Of a stretch of 64,000 nt of DNA, positions 55,619 to 64,000 are shown one piece after another. Each line of letters opens with the position of its first letter. The stretch's first letter is position 1. Both the position numbers and the translations under genes were made by a program. Origin of the DNA: Pseudonocardia sp. ICBG1293 (GTDB taxonomy: Bacteria > Actinomycetota > Actinomycetes > Mycobacteriales > Pseudonocardiaceae); contig NZ_JAHLEL010000038.1 in assembly GCF_020131355.1 (NCBI RefSeq), positions 62,001-126,000 of the forward strand, read 5' to 3'. The notes below the pieces were generated by a model. That model searched no databases. It was not told the DNA's origin and was given only the letters and a program-made list of their open reading frames with translations.

Positions 55619-55843
55619 TCAGCGGGCCAGTCGCTCCGGGTCGGGCTGCTCGTGACGGCGCAGTGGTCCCCGCGTGCGTCGCTCCAGGTACCGGCGTCCC
55701 GCGCGGGTCAGCTTGCTGAACGTGTTGGGGCCGCGACGGCGCTCGACGGCATCACCGATCTTGCCCAGTAGCCACGCCAGCAGCGGCGCACCGACCGCCA
55801 GCAGCAGCCACACACGCAGATGCCGGGAGAGCAGGACCCACAT
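55619..55843 (-). CDS. Small membrane-associated protein
   Basis: The 74-residue protein opens with a hydrophobic helix (WLLLAVGAPLLAWLLGKI) and continues as a basic amphipathic stretch (AVERRRGPNTFSKLTRAGRR). Similar short proteins are common in actinobacteria, with unknown role. Start ATG 55843. Confidence 0.65.
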   Translation of the reverse strand: MWVLLSRHLRVWLLLAVGAPLLAWLLGKIGDAVERRRGPNTFSKLTRAGRRYLERRTRGPLRRHEQPDPERLAR

Positions 55844-56034
55844 GGCCGGACCGTCCTTTCGCCAGGTCGCGACGGGGCACCGTCGCCGGACGCGCCGACA
55901 GTAGTGCGGCCCGCCGTGCCGCGCCCGTTGCGAGGTGACGGCCCGTGACCGACTCCGTACGGGATCGTTGTACGACGTGAGGGTGGGTCCGGCTGCCCCC
56001 GGCCGGGCGCCCGCTTCTGCGAGGAGGTAGGCCC

Positions 56035-56340
56035 GTGTCCGCTCCGGGTTCCGGCAGCGTGGTGGTCGTGGCCGTCGCGCTGCTCGTCGTCGCCGTCCTG
56101 GTCAGTCCCGCCGGTCGCCGCGCCGCGGTCGCCGCGCTCGGCTCGGTCGGGCGCTGGCCCGCGTTGATCCGCGCCGAGATGCGCGGTGACGCGCCGCTGT
56201 CCGGCGGGCGGGCCGACCCCGTCGACCCCGCCGATGCCGACGACCGTCGCTTCGACACCACGCCCGAGCTGCCGGCGGTGCGGGCCGAACCGCTGCCGCC
56301 GACCTCGACGTTCCCGCAGGTGCGACACCCGCGGAGGTGA
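56035..56340 (+). CDS. Small single-helix membrane protein
   Basis: The 101-residue protein starts with GTG after a strong GAGGAGG. Residues 8-25 form one helix (VVVVAVALLVVAVLVSPAG). The remainder is Asp/Pro/Arg-rich. No family recognised. Confidence 0.65.
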   Translation: MSAPGSGSVVVVAVALLVVAVLVSPAGRRAAVAALGSVGRWPALIRAEMRGDAPLSGGRADPVDPADADDRRFDTTPELPAVRAEPLPPTSTFPQVRHPRR

Positions 56341-56388
56341 TCACCACCCGTTGTGGGGGACGGGACTGCCGCCGGACGGTCCGGACGC

Positions 56389-56406
56389 GGTAAATTTTCT
56401 TTTACC
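56389..56406. promoter_or_regulatory. AT-rich inverted repeat upstream of the YccA-like gene
   Basis: GGTAAA-TTTTCT-TTTACC: perfect 6-bp arms in a GC-rich background, 91 bp before the start. TAAATT may be a -10; the dyad could be an operator over it. Confidence 0.45.
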
Positions 56407-56496
56407 AGCGGGAACCCCCGGCGCTCCCTCGGCGTTGCACACGTGTGAGGGCCTGCCAGAGGTGGGCCCCGCACACGTCCGTCGAGGAGGATCCAG

Positions 56497-57318
56497 GTGC
56501 GCTCCACGAGCAACCCGGCGTTCCGCAACCTGCCCACACAGCAGCAGGGCGGCTACGCCACGTTCGACCGCTCGGGTGGCGGCATGATGGGCGGGGGCGC
56601 CGCCATGGCCGGCTCCCAGTCGTCCTACGTCGACCCGACCCAGGCCACCCAGGACACGGGCCGGCCGATCACGGTCGACGACGTCGTCCAGAAGACCGCG
56701 ATCAGTGCGGGTCTCGCTCTGGTCGCCGGCATCCTGACCGTGATGTCGGGGCTGTACATCCTGGCCCTGCCGGCGTTCATCGTCGGACTGGTCGTCTCGC
56801 TGATCGTCATCTTCAAGCAGAAGCCCAGTGCTCCGCTCACGCTGGTCTACTCGGGCGCGATGGGTGTCGCCCTGGGTGGCATCACCGGGATGATGCAGCA
56901 GAGCCCCGCCATGCAGGGGATCGGCATCCAGGCCGTCATCGGCACCGCCGGTGTCTTCTTCGGGATGCTGGTCGTCTACAAGACCGGCGCCGTGCGGGTC
57001 ACGCCGCGCTTCACCAAGTGGATGATGGGCGCCCTGATCGGCGTCGTCGTTCTCATGCTGGCCAACCTGGTCGCGAGCTTCTTCATGGAGGGCGGCTTCG
57101 GCCTCCGTGACGGCGGCCCGCTGGCCATCCTGTTCAGCATCGTCGTGATCGGTGTGGCGGCGTTCAGCCTGCTGCTCGACTTCGACGCCGCGGACAACGC
57201 GGTCAAGGCCGGTGTCCCGGCGAAGTACTCCTGGTACCTCGCGTTCGGCCTGATGACCACGATCGTCTGGCTCTACATCGAGATCCTGCGCCTGCTGAGC
57301 TACCTGCGTCAGGACTGA
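56497..57318 (+). CDS. Bax-inhibitor-1/YccA-family membrane protein
   Basis: The 273-residue protein has a Gly/Ser/Gln-rich cytoplasmic N-terminus of about 55 residues, then seven helices, with LDFDAADNAVKAGVPAKYSW between the last two, the conserved Asp loop of the BI-1 family. The family includes calcium-leak channels and the FtsH regulator YccA; role here unknown. GTG start after GAGGAGG. A hairpin pair follows the stop. Confidence 0.88.
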   Translation: MRSTSNPAFRNLPTQQQGGYATFDRSGGGMMGGGAAMAGSQSSYVDPTQATQDTGRPITVDDVVQKTAISAGLALVAGILTVMSGLYILALPAFIVGLVVSLIVIFKQKPSAPLTLVYSGAMGVALGGITGMMQQSPAMQGIGIQAVIGTAGVFFGMLVVYKTGAVRVTPRFTKWMMGALIGVVVLMLANLVASFFMEGGFGLRDGGPLAILFSIVVIGVAAFSLLLDFDAADNAVKAGVPAKYSWYLAFGLMTTIVWLYIEILRLLSYLRQD

Positions 57319-57332
57319 CCCGGGCACCCACG

Positions 57333-57354
57333 ACCCGGCCCGTGAGGGCCGGGT
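57333..57354. terminator. Terminator-like hairpin after the YccA-like gene
   Basis: ACCCGGCCC-gtga-GGGCCGGGT, perfect 9-bp arms, 15 bp past the stop. Confidence 0.6.
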
Positions 57355-57385
57355 ACGGCCGGAATCGCCCCCTCCGGTCGTGCGC

Positions 57386-57412
57386 GCCGCGGACACCTCA
57401 GGTGTCCGCGGC
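57386..57412. terminator. Second hairpin after the YccA-like gene
   Basis: GCCGCGGACACC-tca-GGTGTCCGCGGC, perfect 12-bp arms. With the first hairpin it makes a strong tandem terminator without a T-run. Confidence 0.6.
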
Positions 57413-57465
57413 GTCGTCGTGTCCGGGGGTGGCCGGATCGGTGCGGGCGTCGTAGCGTCGGTGCC

Positions 57466-57909
57466 GTGCCCGGGAACGACCCGGTCGTCACCGGGATCGC
57501 CGTCCTCCTGGGGATCGCGTTCGGGCCCGCGGTGCTGGTGGGGCTGCTGGTACGGCTGCCCCGCCTGGTGCGACGGGTCGCCGCGCGGCACCGCCGTCCC
57601 GGGCCACCGCGCCCGGCCGGGCCGCCGCTGGAGCGGCTCGTCGCCGACCTGCGACGCCTCGACCGGCTGCGTCGCGGGCCGCAGCCCGCCGTCCGGGTCC
57701 GGCGGCTGGCGCTGCTGGCCGCCTACGACGACGTCCTGCTCGACGTCTGCCGCGCCGTCGGCATCGAGGATCCGCCGTTGCGCGCCCCCGTCGAGGCGGG
57801 CGGGACGCAGGGCGCCCTCGACGCCGCCCGGGAGCTCGCCCGGCTGCGCACCGAGGCCGCGATCGAGGCCACCGGCGTCCGCATCGAGCCGCCCGGCCAC
57901 GCGGCCTGA
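57466..57909 (+). CDS. Membrane-anchored hypothetical protein
   Basis: The 147-residue protein has one N-terminal helix (VVTGIAVLLGIAFGPAVLVGLL), a basic linker, then an Ala/Arg-rich helical domain with LAAYDDVLLDVCRAVGIEDP. Similar proteins with an Asp-pair helix near the middle are common next to other genes in actinobacteria; function unknown. TAGCGT (57453-57458) is seven bases before the GTG, pointing to a leaderless mRNA. Confidence 0.7.
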   Translation: MPGNDPVVTGIAVLLGIAFGPAVLVGLLVRLPRLVRRVAARHRRPGPPRPAGPPLERLVADLRRLDRLRRGPQPAVRVRRLALLAAYDDVLLDVCRAVGIEDPPLRAPVEAGGTQGALDAARELARLRTEAAIEATGVRIEPPGHAA

Positions 57910-58001
57910 CCGGTCGTCGTGGCCCGCGCGGGCCCGTCACGACCTCCGCGGCGGGGCGACGGCGACCCGGCGGGTGGACGGCTCCCGGGGGCGGAACGGG
58001 G

Positions 58002-58034
58002 ACGGGCCGGCCCGCGCGAGGCGGACCGGCCCGT
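58002..58034. terminator. Hairpin between convergent genes
   Basis: ACGGGCCGG and CCGGCCCGT form a 9-bp perfect stem with a 15-base loop. It lies 19 bp past the thiolase stop on its strand. Confidence 0.5.
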
Positions 58035-58052
58035 TCGTCGGACAGGGGTGGG

Positions 58053-59273
58053 TCAGGCGAGGTTCTCGATGACCAGGGCCATGCCCTGGCCGCCGCCGAC
58101 GCACATCGTCTCGAGCCCGTACCGGCCGCCGGTGCTGCGCAGGCCGTTCATCAGGGTGGTGGTGATCCGGGCGCCGGTCATGCCGAACGGGTGGCCCAGC
58201 GCGATCGCACCGCCGTGCACGTTCAGCTTCGCCTCGTCGATACCCAGGTCGCGGGCGCTCGGCAGCACCTGCGCGGCGAAGGCCTCGTTGATCTCCACCA
58301 GGTCGATGTCGTCGATCGTGAGCCCGGCGCGGCGCAGGGCCTGCTGCGAGGCCTCGACCGGGCCGTAGCCCATGATCTCCGGCGACAGCCCGGTGACCCC
58401 GGTCGAGACGACCCGGGCCAGCGGCGTGACCCCGAGCTGCTCGGCCTTGGTGTCGGACATGACCACCAGCGCGGCCGCGCCGTCGTTGAGCGGGCACGCG
58501 TTCCCGGCGGTGATCCGTCCGTCAGGACGGAAGACCGGCTTGAGCTGCGAGATCTTGTCGTAGGTGGTGCCCGGACGCGGGCCGTCGTCGGTGTCGACGA
58601 CGGTGCCGTCGGGCAGCGTCACCGGGGTGATCTCGCGCGCGAAGAAACCGTCGGCGATCGCGGCCTCGGCGCGGTTCTGGGACTGCACCGCGAAGCGGTC
58701 CATGTCCTCGCGGGACACGTCCTTGTACCGGGCCAGGTTCTCCGCGGTCTGCCCCATCGAGATGTAGGCGTCGGGCAGCAGGCTCTGGTCGCGGGGGTCG
58801 GTCCAGCTGTCGGCGCCCTTCTCCGCGGTCTCGGCGGTGCGGGCCTCCGCGTCGGCGAACAGCGGGTTGTGGGTGTCCGGCCACGAGTCCGAGGTGCCGC
58901 GGGAGAAGCGGGAGACGGCCTCGACACCGGCGGAGACGAACACGTCGCCCTCGCCGGCCTTGATCGCGTGCAGCGCCATCCGGGTCGTCTGCAGCGACGA
59001 CGAGCAGTACCGCGTGATGGTGGTGCCGGGCAGCGAGTCGTAGCCGAGCTGGATCGCGACGATCCGGGCCAGGTTGTTGCCCTGCTCCCCACCCGGCAGG
59101 CCGCAGCCGAGCATCAGGTCGTCGATCTCGGCCGGGTCCAGCTGCGGGACCTGGTCGAGGGCGGCGCGGACCATCTGCACGGCCAGGTCGTCCGGGCGCA
59201 TCCCGGCCAGGGACCCCTTGTTCGCGCGGCCGATCGGGGATCGGGCCGCGGCGACGATCACGGCTTCGGGCAT
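58053..59273 (-). CDS. Acetyl-CoA acyltransferase (thiolase)
   Basis: The 406-residue enzyme has the nucleophile Cys90 (TRYCSSSLQ), the GGAIALGHPFG His motif and the second Cys in CVGGGQG, the complete thiolase site. VEINEAFAAQVLPSARDLG also fits. It may cleave 3-ketoacyl-CoA in fatty-acid oxidation or make acetoacetyl-CoA; no partner genes are adjacent. The ATG at 59273 is chosen because GGAGGAGG lies seven bases upstream; an in-frame start 18 bp earlier is less likely. Confidence 0.93.
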   Translation of the reverse strand: MPEAVIVAAARSPIGRANKGSLAGMRPDDLAVQMVRAALDQVPQLDPAEIDDLMLGCGLPGGEQGNNLARIVAIQLGYDSLPGTTITRYCSSSLQTTRMALHAIKAGEGDVFVSAGVEAVSRFSRGTSDSWPDTHNPLFADAEARTAETAEKGADSWTDPRDQSLLPDAYISMGQTAENLARYKDVSREDMDRFAVQSQNRAEAAIADGFFAREITPVTLPDGTVVDTDDGPRPGTTYDKISQLKPVFRPDGRITAGNACPLNDGAAALVVMSDTKAEQLGVTPLARVVSTGVTGLSPEIMGYGPVEASQQALRRAGLTIDDIDLVEINEAFAAQVLPSARDLGIDEAKLNVHGGAIALGHPFGMTGARITTTLMNGLRSTGGRYGLETMCVGGGQGMALVIENLA

Positions 59274-59387
59274 GGGGACGTCCTCCTCCATCGCAGGTAC
59301 CTCTCGGTCCGGACCGTACTCGTGGGTAACAGGTGATCGGGAGACGGCGTGACGAAACAGTCAGGGGTGCCCGGCATCCTGTGCCCC

Positions 59388-59849
59388 ATGACGTCGTGGG
59401 GAGACTTCCGGCGGGCCGAGCCCGCGTTCGCCGACCTGTCCGAGCGGATCCTGCGGCGGGGGATCGCGCTCGTGATCGCGACGCTGCGCGCGGACGGCTC
59501 GCCGCGGGTCTCGGGGATCGAGGTGGTGCTCGACGACGCCGCCGGCGACACCGAGCTCTCCTTCGGGTCGATGCCGGGTGCCCGCAAGGGTGCCGACCTG
59601 CGGCGCGACCCGCGGTTCGCGCTGCACGCCACACCCGCCGACCAGTCCGGCGGGGACCTGGGGGACGGCGACCTGAAGGTGTCGGGCCGGGCGGTGCTGC
59701 AGGGGCCGCTGTCCGGCCCGGTCACCGGGGACGCGTTCCGGGTGGACCTGGCCGAGGTCGTGTGGACCGGGCTGAACGAGGACCGGAACCGCCTGGTGGT
59801 GCGGTGGTGGACGCCCGGCGGCGGGGCGCACGAGGTCTCGCGCGGGTGA
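59388..59849 (+). CDS. Pyridoxamine-5'-phosphate-oxidase-like flavoprotein
   Basis: The 153-residue split-barrel protein has LRADGSPRVSGIEVVLDDA and FGSMPGARKGADLRRDPR, the FMN- or F420-binding region of the PNPOx-like family. Residues HATPADQ and a Trp-rich end (VVRWWTPGG) follow. The substrate is unknown. The ATG at 59388 is seven bases after CATCCT; a longer frame from 59349 is less likely. Confidence 0.82.
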   Translation: MTSWGDFRRAEPAFADLSERILRRGIALVIATLRADGSPRVSGIEVVLDDAAGDTELSFGSMPGARKGADLRRDPRFALHATPADQSGGDLGDGDLKVSGRAVLQGPLSGPVTGDAFRVDLAEVVWTGLNEDRNRLVVRWWTPGGGAHEVSRG

Positions 59850-59878
59850 GTGCGGGCGGGCGGTGCGAGGATGCGTCC

Positions 59879-61249
59879 ATGCGTTACGTCGAGCACGTCG
59901 TCGACCTGGTCGGGAACACACCCCTCGTCCGGCTGGGAGCGACGGCCGAGGGCATCGCCCCGCCGGTCCTGGCCAAGGTCGAGTACCTGAACCCCGGCGG
60001 ATCGGTGAAGGACCGCATCGCCCTGCGGATGGTCGAGGCCGCCGAGGCCTCCGGCGAGCTGCGTCCCGGCGGCACGATCGTCGAGCCGACCTCGGGCAAC
60101 ACCGGCGTCGGGCTCGCCATGGTCGCGCAGCGCAAGGGCTACCACTGCGTGTTCGTGTGCCCGGACAAGGTGGGCGAGGACAAGCGGAACGTCCTCAAGG
60201 CCTACGGCGCCGAGGTCGTCGTCTGCCCGACGGCGGTCGATCCCGAGCACCCGGACTCCTACTACCGGACCTCCGACCGGCTGGTCCGCGAGATCGAGGG
60301 CGCCTGGAAGCCCAACCAGTACGCGAACCCGGCCAACCCGGAGTCGCACTACCACTCGACCGGCCCGGAGATCTGGGAGCAGACCGAGGGCCGGATCACG
60401 CACTTCGTGGCAGGGATCGGCACCGGCGGCACCATCTCGGGAATCGGCCGCTACCTCAAGGAGCGGTCGGACGGGGCGGTGAAGATCATCGGCGCCGACC
60501 CGGAGGGCTCGGTCTACTCCGGCGGCTCCGGCCGTCCCTACCTGGTCGAGGGTGTGGGCGAGGACTTCTGGCCGACCACCTACGACCGCGACATCTGCGA
60601 CGAGATCGTCGCCGTCTCCGACGCCGACTCCTTCGAGATGACCCGCCGCCTCGCCCGCGAGGAGGCGCTGCTCGTCGGCGGCTCCTGCGGGATGGCGACC
60701 GTCGCGGCCCTGCGGGTGGCCGCGACCCTGCCCGCGGACGCCGTGGTCGTCGTGCTGCTGCCCGACGGCGGCCGCGGCTACCTCGGCAAGGTCTTCAACG
60801 ACCGCTGGATGGCCAGCTACGGCTTCCTCCCGCCGTCGCAGGGCGCGACCATCGGCGACGTGCTGCGCCGCAAGGACGGCGCGCTACCCTCCCTGGTGCA
60901 CGCCCACCCGAACGAGACCGTCGCCGACGCCGCGCTCTACCTGCGCGAGTTCGGCGTCTCGCAGATGCCCGTGGTCAAGGCGGAGCCGCCGGTCATGGCG
61001 GCCGAGGTCGCCGGGTCGGTCAGCGAGCGCGACCTGCTCGACGCGCTGTTCACCGGGCGGGCCAAGCTCTCCGACCGGCTCGAGGACCACATGTCCGACC
61101 CGCTGCCGACCCTCGGTGCCGGTGAGTCGGTGCAGGACGCGATGGAGGCGTTCGCCAAGGCCGACGCCGCGCTGGTGCTGGAGGACGGCAAGCCCGCGGG
61201 CGTCGTCACCCGGTCCGACGTGATCGCCTTCCTCGGCGGCAACGCCTGA
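59879..61249 (+). CDS. cbs: Cystathionine beta-synthase
   Basis: The 456-residue enzyme has a PLP fold-type II core: Lys44 in NPGGSVKDRIA, PTSGNTGVGLAMV, GIGTGGTISGIG and EGVGEDFWP. Two CBS domains follow (about 335-456). There is no N-terminal heme region. It joins serine and homocysteine to cystathionine. cystathionine gamma-synthase follows after 38 bp, giving a transsulfuration pair. GAGGAT six bases before the ATG suggests a leaderless mRNA. Confidence 0.93.
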   Translation: MRYVEHVVDLVGNTPLVRLGATAEGIAPPVLAKVEYLNPGGSVKDRIALRMVEAAEASGELRPGGTIVEPTSGNTGVGLAMVAQRKGYHCVFVCPDKVGEDKRNVLKAYGAEVVVCPTAVDPEHPDSYYRTSDRLVREIEGAWKPNQYANPANPESHYHSTGPEIWEQTEGRITHFVAGIGTGGTISGIGRYLKERSDGAVKIIGADPEGSVYSGGSGRPYLVEGVGEDFWPTTYDRDICDEIVAVSDADSFEMTRRLAREEALLVGGSCGMATVAALRVAATLPADAVVVVLLPDGGRGYLGKVFNDRWMASYGFLPPSQGATIGDVLRRKDGALPSLVHAHPNETVADAALYLREFGVSQMPVVKAEPPVMAAEVAGSVSERDLLDALFTGRAKLSDRLEDHMSDPLPTLGAGESVQDAMEAFAKADAALVLEDGKPAGVVTRSDVIAFLGGNA

Positions 61250-61287
61250 TCCGGCCCGCGTGGGCGCCGGGAGTAGCCTCGGCGCCC

Positions 61288-62433
61288 ATGCAGGGCTTCT
61301 CCACGCGCGCCATCCACGCCGGCCAGGTGCCGGACCCGACGACCGGTGCGGTCACCACGTCGATCCACACCAGCTCCACCTACGCCCAGGACGGTGTCGG
61401 CGTGACCCGCGGGGGCTACGAGTACTCCCGCAGCGCCAACCCGACCCGGACCGTGCTGCAGGAGCAGCTGGCGGCGCTGGAGGGCGGGCGGCACGCGTAC
61501 GCGTTCGGCTCCGGGATGGGCGCCACCGACACGCTGCTGCGGATCCTGCTGAAGCCCGGTGACCACCTGGTCATCCCGCACGACGCCTACGGCGGCACCT
61601 TCCGCCTGGTCGACAAGGTGCTGTCCGGGTTCGGTGTCGAGCACACCCCGGTCGACCTGGCCGACCACGACGCGCTGCGTGCGGCGCTGCGCCCCACGAC
61701 GAAGCTCGTGTGGTGCGAGACGCCGACCAACCCGCTGCTCGGCATCGCCGACATCGCCGCCCTGGCCGGGGTCGCGCACGCCGCCGGGGCGCAGCTCGTC
61801 GTCGACAACACCTTCGCCTCGCCGTACCTGCAGACGCCGCTGGCACTGGGCGCCGACGTGGTCGTCCACTCGACGACCAAGTACGTGGGCGGGCACTCCG
61901 ACGTCGTCGGCGGCGCGCTGGTCACCGACGACGACGCGCTGGCCGAGCAGATCGCGTTCGTCCAGAACTCCACCGGCTCGGTGCCCGGCCCGTTCGACGC
62001 CTGGCTGACCCTGCGCGGCGCGAAGACCCTCGCGGTGCGGATGGAGCGCCACTGCGACAACGCCGAGCGCATCGCCGAGATGCTCGCCGCGCACCCCGCG
62101 GTGTCCTCGGTGCTCTACCCGGGCCTGCCCGGGCACCCGGGCCACGAGGTCGCGGCCAAGCAGATGCGCCGGTTCGGCGGCATGGTGTCCTTCCTCGCCG
62201 CGGGCGGGCGCGACGCGGCGCTGCGGATCTGCGCGGGCACCCGGCTGTTCACCCTGGCCGAGTCGCTCGGTGGGGTGGAGTCGCTGATCGAGCACCCGGG
62301 CGAGATGACCCACGCGTCCACGGCGGGTTCGATGCTCGAGGTGCCGGACTCGCTGGTCCGGCTGTCGGTCGGGATCGAGGACGCCGACGACCTGCTCGAC
62401 GACCTGCGCGCCGCCCTCGACGCCGTGCGCTGA
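61288..62433 (+). CDS. metB: Cystathionine gamma-synthase (Cys/Met PLP family)
   Basis: The 381-residue PLP enzyme has Lys198 in HSTTKYVGGHSD, YEYSRSANPTR at the start and VVDNTFASPYLQTPLALGAD. The STxEIxRLSVGIE-like ending (SLVRLSVGIED) fits MetB. The alternative is cystathionine gamma-lyase, which this family cannot rule out; with cbs upstream either direction of transsulfuration is possible. TAGCCT eight bases before the ATG suggests a leaderless mRNA of its own. Confidence 0.88.
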   Translation: MQGFSTRAIHAGQVPDPTTGAVTTSIHTSSTYAQDGVGVTRGGYEYSRSANPTRTVLQEQLAALEGGRHAYAFGSGMGATDTLLRILLKPGDHLVIPHDAYGGTFRLVDKVLSGFGVEHTPVDLADHDALRAALRPTTKLVWCETPTNPLLGIADIAALAGVAHAAGAQLVVDNTFASPYLQTPLALGADVVVHSTTKYVGGHSDVVGGALVTDDDALAEQIAFVQNSTGSVPGPFDAWLTLRGAKTLAVRMERHCDNAERIAEMLAAHPAVSSVLYPGLPGHPGHEVAAKQMRRFGGMVSFLAAGGRDAALRICAGTRLFTLAESLGGVESLIEHPGEMTHASTAGSMLEVPDSLVRLSVGIEDADDLLDDLRAALDAVR

Positions 62434-62451
62434 GGCCGGCGCCGGCGCGGG

Positions 62452-62679
62452 TCAGCTGCGGGACTGCTCCGGGGACGGCGCGGGCTCCCGGACGACGGGC
62501 GGTGGCGGGACCACCAGGTCACCCGGGTCCACGCAGCCGCCGACCAGCGACCACGTGCCGTCGCCGCGGGCCTCGTAGCGGCCCGGGTCCGCGCAGCCCG
62601 CGTCGTGCACGGTCGCCACCGCGAGCGAGGCCAGTGCGGCGGCCAGCAGCAGGGGTGCTGTCGTGCGCAGACGCGTCAT
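62452..62679 (-). CDS. Small secreted protein
   Basis: The 75-residue protein has a signal peptide (Arg at 3 and 5, LLLAAALASLAVATVHDAG) and a short mature part with two Cys (one near the start, one in GGCVDPG) that could form a disulfide. It has a Pro-rich end. Function unknown. It is convergent with metB and divergent from the threonine dehydratase gene. Confidence 0.6.
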   Translation of the reverse strand: MTRLRTTAPLLLAAALASLAVATVHDAGCADPGRYEARGDGTWSLVGGCVDPGDLVVPPPPVVREPAPSPEQSRS

Positions 62680-62754
62680 TCGCGAGTCCCTCCCGACACC
62701 GGGCGCGCAGGAGACGTCACGCCCGGTGAGACACCGGCGAGGTTACCCGGGGCA

Positions 62755-63993
62755 GTGCGAGACTGCCGGAATGGCCGCCCCCGTCATCCCCCGGTCACCG
62801 CCGACGACGTGCTCTCCGCCCGCGAACTGCTGTCCGGGGTCGTGCGCACCACGCCCGTCGCCGGTGCCCGCGCCCTGTCCGACCTGACCGGAACCCCGGT
62901 CAGGCTCAAGTGCGAGAACCTGCAGCGCACCGGGTCGTTCAAGATCCGCGGTGCCTACACCCGGATCGCCCGGCTGTCCGACGACGAGCGCGCCGGTGGC
63001 GTCGTCGCGGCGTCGGCGGGCAACCACGCCCAGGGAGTCGCGCTCGCGGCGCAGCTGCTGGGCGTGCGGGCCACCGTGTACATGCCCGAGCGCGCGGCGC
63101 TGCCCAAGGTCGACGCGACCCGTGGCTACGGCGCCGAGGTCGTGCTCACCGGGCGCACCGTCGACGACGCCGTCGAGGCGGCCGTCGCGGCCGCCGAACG
63201 GTCGGGTGCGGTGGTCGTGCACCCCTTCGACCACCCCGACATCATCGCCGGGCAGGGCACCGTCGGCTGCGAGATCCTCGAGCAGGTCCCCGACGCCGGC
63301 ACCGTGCTCGTCTCCGCGGGCGGCGGTGGGCTGCTCGGCGGGACCGCGGCGGTGCTGCGTGCCGCCCGGCCGGACATCCGGATCGTCGGGGTACAGGCGG
63401 CGGGCGCCGCGGCCTGGCCGTCGTCGCTGGCGGCGGGTGAGCCACTGCCCGTCGGCGGGATGCGCACCATGGCGGACGGGATCGCCGTCGGTCGACCGGG
63501 GGACATCACGTTCGCCCAGGTCAGCAGCCTGATCGACGAGATGGTCACGGTCTCGGAGGACGCGTTGTCCGCAGCCCTGCTGCACTGCCTGGAGCGGGCG
63601 AAGATGCTGGTCGAGCCGGCCGGCGCCGCGTCCGTCGCGGCGCTGATGGAGCATCCGGACCGCTGGCCGGGTCCGGTCGTGTGCGTGCTGTCCGGCGGCA
63701 ACGTCGACCCGCTCGTGCTGCTGCAGGTCATCCGGCACGGGCTGGTCGCGTCGTCCCGCTACCTCACGCTGCACCTGCGGATGCCCGACCGTCCCGGCGC
63801 GCTCGCCGAGCTGCTGGCGCGGGTCGGGCGGCTCGGGGCCAACGTCACCGACGTCGCGCACTCGCGGATCAGCGGTGCGCTGGCGGTGGGGGAGGTCGAC
63901 GTGGAGCTGAGCGTGGAGACGCGCGGGCCCGAGCACCGCGACGCGATCGTGGCCGACCTGCGGGAGGCCGGGCACGCCGTCGCGACGCCGTGA
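62755..63993 (+). CDS. ilvA: Threonine dehydratase with ACT domain
   Basis: The enzyme of about 412 residues has PLP fold-type II features: LQRTGSFKIRGA with Lys near 63, AASAGNHAQGVALAA and SAGGGGLLGGTAAVL. A C-terminal ACT domain (from about 330, LTLHLRMPDRPGALAELLAR) suggests allosteric control. It makes 2-oxobutyrate and ammonia from threonine. The start is uncertain: GTG 62755 is in frame, while the good-looking ATG 62771 is in another frame. The gene ends 7 bp before the window edge. Confidence 0.85.
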   Translation: MRDCRNGRPRHPPVTADDVLSARELLSGVVRTTPVAGARALSDLTGTPVRLKCENLQRTGSFKIRGAYTRIARLSDDERAGGVVAASAGNHAQGVALAAQLLGVRATVYMPERAALPKVDATRGYGAEVVLTGRTVDDAVEAAVAAAERSGAVVVHPFDHPDIIAGQGTVGCEILEQVPDAGTVLVSAGGGGLLGGTAAVLRAARPDIRIVGVQAAGAAAWPSSLAAGEPLPVGGMRTMADGIAVGRPGDITFAQVSSLIDEMVTVSEDALSAALLHCLERAKMLVEPAGAASVAALMEHPDRWPGPVVCVLSGGNVDPLVLLQVIRHGLVASSRYLTLHLRMPDRPGALAELLARVGRLGANVTDVAHSRISGALAVGEVDVELSVETRGPEHRDAIVADLREAGHAVATP

Positions 63994-64000
63994 ACGGGCC

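Overview
The window is a GC-rich actinobacterial chromosome segment. It carries a complete 14-subunit NADH dehydrogenase operon next to menaquinone genes, a WhiB regulator, a 20S-proteasome-type beta subunit, a DUF397 protein, an ANTAR regulator, frequent GTG starts and many leaderless-type promoters. Gene content and order point to a Pseudonocardia-like member of the Pseudonocardiales. This taxonomic call is an inference from content, not from a marker search.

Region 1 (1-18.2 kb) is respiratory core. It starts with the end of menG (menaquinone methylation), followed by an 854-bp non-coding control region. That region holds two near-identical palindromes and a near-consensus Rex (NADH/NAD sensor) operator. 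Next comes nuoA-nuoN, almost every junction being a 4-bp stop/start overlap, then a polyprenyl diphosphate synthase that probably makes the menaquinone side chain. Together these genes make the quinone and the complex that reduces it.

Region 2 (18.1-32.4 kb) is mixed housekeeping. It contains a RarD-type permease, two low-complexity membrane-anchored proteins, a fused gamma/alpha 2-oxoacid:ferredoxin oxidoreductase (korA-korB) with an enoyl-CoA hydratase upstream, HtpX protease, an amidase, a TetR regulator, a CPBP protease-like membrane protein, an amidohydrolase, a P-loop kinase and YajQ.

Region 3 (32.4 to about 43.4 kb or further) is mobile. A tRNA-Tyr gene is followed by a leftward, fully overlapping seven-gene set: unknown, whiB-like, a 52-aa Cys protein, an FtsK-like transfer protein, a rolling-circle Rep, an excisionase and a tyrosine integrase. 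This is the layout of an actinomycete integrative and conjugative element (AICE). A rightward two-gene module follows: an HTH regulator with an unrecognised C-terminal domain, and a PP2C-type phosphatase. Its promoter lies inside one of a pair of 14-bp direct repeats. No matching right attachment site is visible. The region beyond is scarred by two identical 121-bp MITEs in inverted orientation, an IS5-family element, a tRNA 3'-half-like fragment and several short repeats.

Region 4 (43.4-57.9 kb) is accessory-looking: a SAM methyltransferase divergent from an MTHFR-like protein, VOC proteins, a GAF-ANTAR regulator, two RibD-C/DHFR-like reductases, a TetR-controlled membrane-protein locus with clear operators, a GrpB protein, an orphan but catalytically intact proteasome beta subunit, a frameshifted nitronate monooxygenase, DUF397, and a YccA/Bax-inhibitor protein.

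Region 5 (58-64 kb) is central metabolism: a thiolase, a flavin-oxidase-like protein, cystathionine beta-synthase plus cystathionine gamma-synthase (transsulfuration), and an ACT-domain threonine dehydratase, which feeds 2-oxobutyrate production.
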